From: Anaerolineaceae bacterium UBA4081
GTDB lineage: Bacteria; Chloroflexota; Anaerolineae; Anaerolineales; Anaerolineaceae
NCBI GenBank assembly: GCA_002383615.1
Contig: DFYN01000147.1
Location: 10,078-23,155, forward strand
Reading direction: 5' to 3'
Length of the DNA stretch: 13,078 bases
Both the position numbers and the translations under genes were made by a program. Within the stretch, counting starts at the first letter, position 1; each line of letters begins with the position of its first letter. Shown here one piece after another: positions 7,031 through 13,078 of this stretch. Below the pieces are notes generated by a model. The model searched no databases and was not told where the DNA came from. It saw only the letters and a list, made by a program, of their open reading frames with translations.

Positions 7031-9948
7031 TGATTCACCAAGAACAATCCCAACCTGAAAGAATGCCTGTGCGTCCTGCTGTAGCCAGTAAAACATCAGG
7101 TATCGCTGGGCGCGCGACTCGGCTTGTGCCAACCCTTACAGCTATTCTGTCCGGGGTTGCCGCAGCGGTTTTCCTCTTTCTAGCCCTGCAAACTGTTGCC
7201 TTGCAACTATTCATCATTGCCGGTGCTTTTACGATTGTTGCTCTGGTGGCGACTTTTGCGAGTTCAGAAGTTTGGCAATTGGATAGTAACAATAAATTAC
7301 TTATCTTAATTGCTGCGGTTGAAATAACCATCGTCATACTTGCGGCATTGGTGAATGGAACAGGTATTCTCCTGGGAATTTTCGGGCTTCTGTATGCCTT
7401 GATTGTTTCGACAGCTGCCATATCCGGTCGCCCGGGTGAATATGCAATCTCCATTGGTCTGGTGGGTGCGGTTTTAGCTGCGATTGTGCAAACAGTCTCA
7501 CCATTCACACCGGTAATCATACCGAGTATGAATATCATCATTCCGATAGCATTAGCTGTTCTGTTGATGGTGTTTATCACAATGTTTGCGATGGAACTTG
7601 TTGCTGCGACACTGCGAATCAAATTGACCATCGGTGCCCTCGCCATTGCGTTGTTGCCATTGCTGATTGTTTCACTTATTCAAACCCAGTTTGTGCAATC
7701 TGCAATCAAACGACAAACCGACCAGGCGCTCCTGATGGCAGCTAATCAAACCGCCAATAGGGTAGATACATTTATTCAATCCAACCTTGACTCAATTCTG
7801 CTGGAAGCGGAACTGCCAGTTGTTTCAGCATATATGCAGTTGGACCCCGGGCTTCGTATAGGATCACCTCAAGAGGATGAGTTGCGCGTTACACTAAATA
7901 CCTTGCGCGCCAAACAACAGTCGTATCCACCTTCTTACGGTATTCTCAATATGGTTGGTGTAGATGTCTTTGATACATCCTCAGTAAATATTGGTTCCCG
8001 CGATCGTTATTCAGCAGTTTTCCAGCAACCTGCTTCAACGGGTACAGCGTATGTAACACCTGTAACCTTCTCTCCGATTAATGGCGAAGGATATATTTTC
8101 TTCTCCGCACCAATCCGAAATCCGGACGGCAAAATTATTGGTGTTCTTCGTACCAAGTATGATGCCCGTATCCTCCAGAGTTTATTGACCCAGGATGTTG
8201 GATTAATTGGTAGCCGGTCCAACCCAATTCTAGTTGATAGTAATGGTCTCCGCCTTGCAGATACTGTCTCACCCTCATTACTTTACAAATCAGTATCCTC
8301 GCTCTCAGCAGCCAGAGTAAGTGATCTGCAAGCCCAAGGATTGTTGCCACCGGATACATCTAATCTGTCTGCATCCATCCCTGAGTTATCCTTTACATTG
8401 GAAAACCTAATTACTAACCCTTACTTTACTGCTGAGCTCCATAAAGATGACCCTCGCCACTTGGAAGCAGGTGTTGTTGTTAAATTATCGACCCAACCAT
8501 GGTATGTGACCTTTGTCCAGGAACAAACGGCAATCCTGGCGATTCAAAATGAACAAACCCGTTTATCGACTCTAATTGCTGCCTTAATAGCCGGCTTGGT
8601 AGGTTTTGCTGCGACAATTGTTTCGCAGAGTTTCTCGGCACCTATTACACACCTGACTGAAACCGCAACCCGGATTTCCAGCGGTGACTATTCTACGCGC
8701 GCTGAGGTTGAATCCTCAGATGAAATTGGTACCCTGAGTGAAGCGTTTAACTCTATGACCGGACAGTTAGCTGCTTCTATTGTGGAGTTGGAGGACCGCG
8801 TTCAAGCTCGTACTCATGAGTTGGCGGAACAGAACACAACCCTGGTCTTCCGGACTCGCCAACTCCAGACAGTGGCAGATGTGGCGCGCGGCATTGTGAC
8901 CACCCAGGATCTTGAAACACTGTTGAACACTGTTGTCCGCCTGATTAGTGACCGTTTTGGTTTCTACCATGTAGGTATTTTCTTGTTGGACGAGAAAGCT
9001 GAGTTTGCCCAATTACGGGCTTCAAACTCAGTTGGTGGTCAGCGTATGTTAGCCCGTCAACACCGCTTGCGTGTTGGTCAGGTCGGTATTGTGGGTTATG
9101 TCACCGGCACTGGTCAACCTCGTATTGCGACTGATGTCGGTCAGGATGCGACCTTCTTTAACAATCCAGATCTGCCCGACACGCGTTCAGAAATGGCACT
9201 GCCATTGAAAATTGGCACTCGAGTAATTGGTGCGTTGGATGTGCAAAGTGTCAAATCAGAGGCATTTACTCAAGAAGACATTGACTTGTTCTCAACACTT
9301 GCAGATCAGGTTGCAGTCGCAATTTCGAATAACTTGCTCTACCTTGAAACTCTGCGAGCATTGGAAGAATCTCAGGAAGTCCATCGCCAATACTTGCAAC
9401 AGGAATGGGGTAAGTTGCTGGCTGACCGTGGCGTGATTAACCTATTGCGGACAAGCCAGGGTTCAATCGTCAAGTCGGAAGAGACGCCAGAATCTATGAG
9501 CCATGTTCTTGAAACCGGCGAACCAATAGTGACCTCGGCAGATACTAGCTCACCTGATGCCACCATGGCTGTTCCAATTAAATTACGCGGTGAAACGATT
9601 GGTGTCATCCATCTCTCGCAACACCAGCAAGGTGATTTCGCGTGGGAATCCGATGACGTGACCACGGTCCAATCCGTTGCTGACCAGGTAGGACTTGCAC
9701 TAGAAAATGCCCGCTTGTTTGAACAGACCGTCCGCCGTGCTGAACGCGAGCGACGTGTGCTTGAAATCACGGGGCAAATCCGATCGACGAACAACCCGAA
9801 GGAGATGTTGGAAATTGCTGCTCGGGAACTGCAAAGGGTTTTAGGAGCATCACGCGCTCAAATTCTAGTGCGCCAACCGGAAGTAAACATAGAAGAGACG
9901 CCTGAACCAGACGCACCAACGCTACCGGAAACACCAGTCCAGGAATGA
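7030..9948 (+). CDS. Membrane sensor: six TM helices, dCache-like domain, HAMP and GAF domains, no kinase
   Basis: 972 residues from ATG 7030 (TTG 7027 would add one). A proline-containing N-terminus is followed by six hydrophobic segments (about 33-52, 54-77, 89-109, 111-131, 138-158, 162-188). TM7 (198-219) leads to an extracytoplasmic region (220-508) with dCache features: YIFFSAPIRNPDGKIIGVLR (355-374), then ILVDSNGLRLAD (400-411), then a membrane-proximal half. TM8 (511-531) and HAMP (532-585, DEIG at 564-567) connect to a coiled coil and a canonical GAF (612-768) with RFGFYHVGIFLLDE, NPDLPDTRSEMALPLK and IGALDVQS. YLQQEW (788-793), a compact GAF (about 815-898, MAVPIKLRGETIGVIHL, ALENARLF), a GAF-entry helix stub (908-947) and an acidic proline-rich tail complete it. 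Eight TM helices keep both the six-helix module's exit and the HAMP cytoplasmic, a consistent topology. It combines the six-TM layout of the two preceding genes with the Cache/TM/HAMP layout of the first gene. Likely role: sensing of a small extracytoplasmic ligand; ligand unknown. No MCP signalling or kinase domain, so output must be in trans. Confidence 0.9.
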   Translation: MIHQEQSQPERMPVRPAVASKTSGIAGRATRLVPTLTAILSGVAAAVFLFLALQTVALQLFIIAGAFTIVALVATFASSEVWQLDSNNKLLILIAAVEITIVILAALVNGTGILLGIFGLLYALIVSTAAISGRPGEYAISIGLVGAVLAAIVQTVSPFTPVIIPSMNIIIPIALAVLLMVFITMFAMELVAATLRIKLTIGALAIALLPLLIVSLIQTQFVQSAIKRQTDQALLMAANQTANRVDTFIQSNLDSILLEAELPVVSAYMQLDPGLRIGSPQEDELRVTLNTLRAKQQSYPPSYGILNMVGVDVFDTSSVNIGSRDRYSAVFQQPASTGTAYVTPVTFSPINGEGYIFFSAPIRNPDGKIIGVLRTKYDARILQSLLTQDVGLIGSRSNPILVDSNGLRLADTVSPSLLYKSVSSLSAARVSDLQAQGLLPPDTSNLSASIPELSFTLENLITNPYFTAELHKDDPRHLEAGVVVKLSTQPWYVTFVQEQTAILAIQNEQTRLSTLIAALIAGLVGFAATIVSQSFSAPITHLTETATRISSGDYSTRAEVESSDEIGTLSEAFNSMTGQLAASIVELEDRVQARTHELAEQNTTLVFRTRQLQTVADVARGIVTTQDLETLLNTVVRLISDRFGFYHVGIFLLDEKAEFAQLRASNSVGGQRMLARQHRLRVGQVGIVGYVTGTGQPRIATDVGQDATFFNNPDLPDTRSEMALPLKIGTRVIGALDVQSVKSEAFTQEDIDLFSTLADQVAVAISNNLLYLETLRALEESQEVHRQYLQQEWGKLLADRGVINLLRTSQGSIVKSEETPESMSHVLETGEPIVTSADTSSPDATMAVPIKLRGETIGVIHLSQHQQGDFAWESDDVTTVQSVADQVGLALENARLFEQTVRRAERERRVLEITGQIRSTNNPKEMLEIAARELQRVLGASRAQILVRQPEVNIEETPEPDAPTLPETPVQE

Positions 9949-9953
9949 TGCAA

Positions 9954-9958
9954 AGAGG
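9954..9958 (+). promoter_or_regulatory. Ribosome binding site of the ParA-like gene
   Basis: AGAGG lies 6 nt before the ATG at 9965, in the only true intergenic gap of the window (16 nt, 9949-9964). The gap is too short to hold a terminator plus promoter, so the gene is probably co-transcribed with the sensors upstream. Confidence 0.6.
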
Positions 9959-9964
9959 CATATC

Positions 9965-10735
9965 ATGACATATGTCATTTCTGTAGCAAACGAAAAAGGT
10001 GGCGTGGCAAAAACCACCACAACAATTTCCCTGGGAAGTTCATTGGCAGATATGGGCTACAAAGTTTTACTGGTTGACCTTGATTCCCAGGCAAACTTGA
10101 GTCTCGCCATGGGAATTGAACCTGCCACAGTTTCTCGAACAATTGTGAATGTTCTCCTTGAGAAAGCACCCCTTTCTTCTATAATGCTACCTACAAACCT
10201 GCCAAACTTATCCATCATTGCCGCAAATGGCGAGTTGGGTTTGGTGGAGCGCATGTTGCCGTCCCATCAAAATTATGAAACAACACTCAGCAATGCCATC
10301 GCTTCATCTGGCATTGATTTTGATTATATTGTCATTGACTGCCCGCCCTTCCTGGGTGCTATTACACTCAATGCATTGACAGCCTCCAATTTATTGTTGG
10401 TGCCCACGCAGGCAGAATACTTCAGCATCATTGCCCTCAGGAATATGATGAGCCTCATCCGACGAATACGAGGATCGTCTAATCCAAAATTAACCTATCG
10501 CCTGCTGCTTACGTTATTTGACCGCCGCAATCGCATCCACCGCTCACTGAGCGAGCAACTACGAACAACCTTTGGAACAGGTGTACTTGACACTGTGATT
10601 GAGGTTGACACCAAACTCAGGGAATGTACAGTGGTAGGCGTCCCAATTATCCATCACGCACCTAAGAGCCGGGCATCCTTGCAATATCGTGCCCTGGCAC
10701 AGGAGATCGTCCAATATGGCCAAGAATCTGCTTAA
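9965..10735 (+). CDS. ParA/Soj-family deviant Walker A ATPase (orphan, no ParB in view)
   Basis: 256 residues, the usual size of chromosomal-type (small) ParA proteins without an N-terminal helix-turn-helix. The deviant Walker A motif KGGVAKTT spans 11-18, with signature Lys11 and P-loop Lys16. The Walker A' region VLLVDLDSQAN (34-44, Asp38 and Asp40) and Walker B YIVIDCPP (121-128, Asp125) follow, and FDRRNRIHRSLSEQLR fits the C-terminal part of the family. In the family, ATP-bound dimers bind DNA non-specifically, and a partner protein stimulates hydrolysis, which moves or spaces a cargo (plasmid, origin, chemoreceptor cluster, carboxysome). No ParB gene and no obvious parS-like inverted repeats are seen, and the C-terminus lacks the amphipathic membrane helix typical of MinD. 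Its position between transmitter-less sensors and a histidine kinase suggests that the signalling complex is the cargo; this is inference. The end overlaps the kinase gene by 20 nt. Family call is very sure, role is not. Confidence 0.95.
   Translation: MTYVISVANEKGGVAKTTTTISLGSSLADMGYKVLLVDLDSQANLSLAMGIEPATVSRTIVNVLLEKAPLSSIMLPTNLPNLSIIAANGELGLVERMLPSHQNYETTLSNAIASSGIDFDYIVIDCPPFLGAITLNALTASNLLLVPTQAEYFSIIALRNMMSLIRRIRGSSNPKLTYRLLLTLFDRRNRIHRSLSEQLRTTFGTGVLDTVIEVDTKLRECTVVGVPIIHHAPKSRASLQYRALAQEIVQYGQESA
10701..10705 (+). promoter_or_regulatory. Ribosome binding site of the histidine kinase gene
   Basis: AGGAG lies 10 nt before the ATG at 10716, inside the end of the ParA-like gene. It supports the overlapping start and translational coupling of ATPase and kinase. 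Confidence 0.6.
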
Positions 10736-13078
10736 TTCGCGTCTAAATGACCTGTTCTCCTTGCTCCAGGATGGCGGCGAGCAAACATTAGCCCCCCAAG
10801 CAGGTAGTGATACCTATAAGTCCTGGGCGTGGGAATGCGACTCTGAGTTAATTTACCTCAGCTGTGGGGCTGAAGTATCTGAGACACTTGGTTTTGTTTC
10901 TGACGATTTTATTGGGAAAAGTCTCCTGACGACTGCCATCACACCTGAAAGTGCAAAGTTCTTAGAAGGATTAATAGCACGAAATGATTACCCTGCAGAA
11001 ATTGACCTCATTTTTACAACAGCAGACGAAAACCAGGTTACAGTCCGATTTAATATATTCCCGCGTATTAACCCGGATGGTGTGCCTGAAGGATTACGAG
11101 GGCTCGCACAACGAATAATCCTGGCTCAACCAGAGGTTACCCCCGCAATACCTTCACTAAAACCAAGAACATCATCTGCTCCTGCGCCTTCACCTGCGCC
11201 TGTAGCCTATGAAGAAAAACTGGAAGGCGTGGCAATTTTAGGGGATGTTGCGAGCCCTGCGCATGAAATTTGGACACAAGCGGGGCGGGATAGTTTAGAG
11301 AAAGGTCAGGTAATCTCATCAGATTTACAAGGTGACCACAACCCTGCCCTGGCTGCCCCGATAAAGCTTCGTGACGCTAGAACAGCGTTGATCGAAGTCA
11401 TCTCAAGTGAGCCAGAGCATAAGTGGAGCGAAGACGAACGGTTGCTCATTCAAGAAGTCGGTTCACAACTCAGCCTCGCACTTGAGAACGCTGAATTGTT
11501 TGCCTCCGCTCAACAAGAGCTTCGAGAACGTATGCGTACAGAAAAAGAAAATGAGAAGCTATATCGCCAGACCCAGGAAGCGCTCGCCGAGACAGACCTG
11601 CTCTACCGTATCAGTTCAGGTATCGCGCAGTCACAATCATCCCTGGATTTGGTTCAGCTTGTTATGCGTTACCTGCTCCCACGCTCTGCCCAACGGGTTG
11701 GATTGATGACTGTTTTACGTGAACAAGCGGGTGAACCCACTGAGTTTGAGATCCTTGGATTCCATGACACGATGGGTAAATTCGAGCATGGCGGTACTCG
11801 CATCTCAGCCGCCGAAATTCCTGTATTCCGCCATTTGATGTCTGACGACCTGATCATCAATGATGTCGCTGCGTCGGAAACCCTGGATGAGAAATCAAAA
11901 CAAGTGTTAGGTTCCCTTTCTATTGTTTCGGGTTGCTTTATCGCCCTGAAATCAGGCGGACGCCTTGTCGGTATCCTGACAGCTACTTCAGACCAACCTG
12001 TCGATTATTATGCTGAAGACATTCGCCGGCTGCGGGTGGCAGGCAATAACATTGCAGTCGCGTTGGAAAGGCAGCGTCTCCTCGGTGAGGCTCAACGGCG
12101 TGCTCTTGAGTTGCAGACCGCCGCAGAAATTGCTCGTGATACCACAAGTACTTTATCTTTGGACTCCCTGTTGAGTGGTATCGTGACTCTTGTGCAGACG
12201 CGTTTCAATTATTATCACGTTGCGCTATTTCTTGTCGATGAGGCAGGCTTGACGGCTTCCATTCGCGAAGCGTCTGGCGCTGCAGGGGCTGAGCTCAAGC
12301 AGCAAGGAATGAAACTGGCAGTTGGCTCCAAATCTGTCGTAGGTGAAGTAACTGATAAAGGTATTCCTGTTGTGATCAACGACACCAGCGATAATCCGCT
12401 CTTCTATCCGCATTCTCTCCTACCGGATACGCGTGCAGAACTGTGTATTCCTCTCAAGGCTGGAACGCGAATGCTTGGCGCACTGGATTTGCACAGTGAT
12501 AAAGCTGGTGTGTTTAGCGAAGATGAGCTTGGCACCCTCCAGATTCTGGCTGACCAAATCGCTGTGGCAATTGAAAACGCCCGCTCGTATGAGGTTGCTC
12601 AACAAGCGATCATTGAAATCCGTGAGCTGGATCGTCTAAAGAGCCAGTTCCTGGCAAATATGAGCCATGAACTACGCACGCCTTTGAATTCAATCATCGG
12701 TTTTTCACGCGTAATCTTAAAGGGTATTGATGGTCCTTTGACGGACACCCAGAAAACGGACCTGGAAGCGATCTACAATTCCGGTCAACACTTGCTGACA
12801 CTGATCAATGATATCCTTGACCTTTCCAAGATTGAAGCAGGCAAGATGGAGCTGCAGCGGGAGGAGGTCAGCATGTCAGATTTGATCAATAGCGTCCTGC
12901 CAACTGCATCCGGATTATTCAAAGCAAAATCCATCAAGCTAGAAACCATTATCCAACCCAACTTGCCGTTGGTAAAACTTGATGCAACCCGTATCAAACA
13001 AGTCTTACTCAACTTCCTTTCTAACGCTGCGAAGTTCACTGACGAGGGCAGCATTATTGTCGAAGCTAAACTATCCAC
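10716..13078 (+). CDS. Soluble PAS-GAF sensor histidine kinase (3' end cut off by the window)
   Basis: 787 complete codons are visible and the frame is open to the window edge. No TM segment or signal peptide is seen, so it should be cytoplasmic. Domains in order: PAS (about 36-132, starting WAWECDSELIYLS), a Pro/Ala-rich linker (150-164), a compact GAF-like segment (169-261, AAPIKLRD and ALENAELF), a coiled coil, GAF A (295-455, divergent), GAF B (466-624, RFNYYHVALFLVDE, SLLPDTRAELCIPL and LGALDLHSD) and HisKA (636-705, H-box MSHELRTPLN with phospho-acceptor His651). The start of HATPase_c follows with an N-box (FLSNAAKFT, Asn766 and Asn770). The G boxes and any receiver domain lie beyond the window. 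Reaction: ATP-dependent autophosphorylation of His651, then transfer to a response regulator not seen here. The ATG overlaps the ParA-like gene by 20 nt. Its GAF B is closest by eye to GAF4 of the first gene, which fits co-evolution with the upstream sensors. It is the only catalytic signalling output in the window. Confidence 0.93.
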   Translation, partial: MAKNLLNSRLNDLFSLLQDGGEQTLAPQAGSDTYKSWAWECDSELIYLSCGAEVSETLGFVSDDFIGKSLLTTAITPESAKFLEGLIARNDYPAEIDLIFTTADENQVTVRFNIFPRINPDGVPEGLRGLAQRIILAQPEVTPAIPSLKPRTSSAPAPSPAPVAYEEKLEGVAILGDVASPAHEIWTQAGRDSLEKGQVISSDLQGDHNPALAAPIKLRDARTALIEVISSEPEHKWSEDERLLIQEVGSQLSLALENAELFASAQQELRERMRTEKENEKLYRQTQEALAETDLLYRISSGIAQSQSSLDLVQLVMRYLLPRSAQRVGLMTVLREQAGEPTEFEILGFHDTMGKFEHGGTRISAAEIPVFRHLMSDDLIINDVAASETLDEKSKQVLGSLSIVSGCFIALKSGGRLVGILTATSDQPVDYYAEDIRRLRVAGNNIAVALERQRLLGEAQRRALELQTAAEIARDTTSTLSLDSLLSGIVTLVQTRFNYYHVALFLVDEAGLTASIREASGAAGAELKQQGMKLAVGSKSVVGEVTDKGIPVVINDTSDNPLFYPHSLLPDTRAELCIPLKAGTRMLGALDLHSDKAGVFSEDELGTLQILADQIAVAIENARSYEVAQQAIIEIRELDRLKSQFLANMSHELRTPLNSIIGFSRVILKGIDGPLTDTQKTDLEAIYNSGQHLLTLINDILDLSKIEAGKMELQREEVSMSDLINSVLPTASGLFKAKSIKLETIIQPNLPLVKLDATRIKQVLLNFLSNAAKFTDEGSIIVEAKLS

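Noticed and set aside
7035..7646. 203-codon open frame on the - strand
   Set aside because: It lies fully antisense to the six-TM coding region of the fourth sensor, has low-complexity Ala/Thr/Ile/Met-rich composition expected from reversed hydrophobic codons, and no recognisable motif.
1..9948. Sensors as fragments of one giant kinase broken by frameshifts
   Set aside because: Each gene has its own start with a ribosome site, its own membrane module, and ends at the same domain boundary; the junctions are clean stop/start overlaps, not frame breaks in a domain.
7030..9948. Chemoreceptor (MCP) with dCache and HAMP
   Set aside because: After HAMP the chain goes into GAF domains; the long MCP coiled-coil hairpin and its conserved tip are absent.
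9949..9964. Promoter or terminator in the only intergenic gap
   Set aside because: 16 nt holds only a ribosome site; no hairpin or promoter boxes fit.
9965..10735. Plasmid partition locus or MinD cell-division protein
   Set aside because: No ParB, no centromere-like repeats and no plasmid genes are seen; the C-terminus lacks the membrane-targeting helix of MinD and no MinC/MinE is nearby.
2500..12600. Phytochrome-like bilin-binding GAF domains
   Set aside because: No Cys-His or DXCF-type chromophore motif and no PHY domain were seen; the motifs match general ligand or dimerisation GAFs.

Overview
The window is almost entirely coding: six genes on the + strand, packed end to end with 1-20 nt overlaps or a 16 nt gap, so it looks like the inside of one long operon. 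Both edges cut through genes. The style of the proteins suggests a member of the Chloroflexota, most likely class Anaerolineae. They are long multi-GAF proteins whose GAF domains carry the recurring signatures NPxLPDTRSEMAxPL and IGALDVQS, preceded by six-helix membrane modules and followed by short helical C-terminal stubs. That assignment is from memory of family style, not from a search.

Layout. (1) nt 1-3690: the 3' part of a membrane sensor with the end of an extracytoplasmic Cache-like domain, TM, HAMP, three GAFs, PAS, two GAFs and a stub; no kinase. (2) 3687-5369: six TM helices, GAF, compact GAF, stub. (3) 5366-7030: a paralogue of (2) with the same layout. (4) 7030-9948: six TM helices, TM, dCache-like domain, TM, HAMP, GAF, compact GAF, stub. 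(5) 9965-10735: a ParA/Soj-type deviant Walker A ATPase with no ParB partner in view. (6) 10716 to the window end: a soluble histidine kinase with PAS, compact GAF, GAF, GAF, HisKA (phospho-acceptor His651) and the start of the HATPase domain, cut off by the window edge.

How they may work together (inference). Four consecutive membrane sensors have signal-input domains but no transmitter (no HisKA/HATPase, GGDEF, EAL, MCP signalling or effector domain). The only enzyme output in view is the soluble kinase at the 3' end, which has no TM segment but carries GAF domains of the same family. The simplest reading is a split sensor complex: membrane GAF proteins sense and assemble through coiled coils and GAF contacts, the soluble kinase reads them out in trans, and the ParA-type ATPase positions or segregates the assembly, as orphan ParA-like proteins do for cytoplasmic chemoreceptor clusters and carboxysomes. 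Nothing here proves this, but the gene order, translational coupling and missing outputs make it the most interesting hypothesis in the window.

No RNA genes, mobile elements, CRISPR arrays, promoters or terminators were found. There is no gene-free stretch longer than 16 nt.
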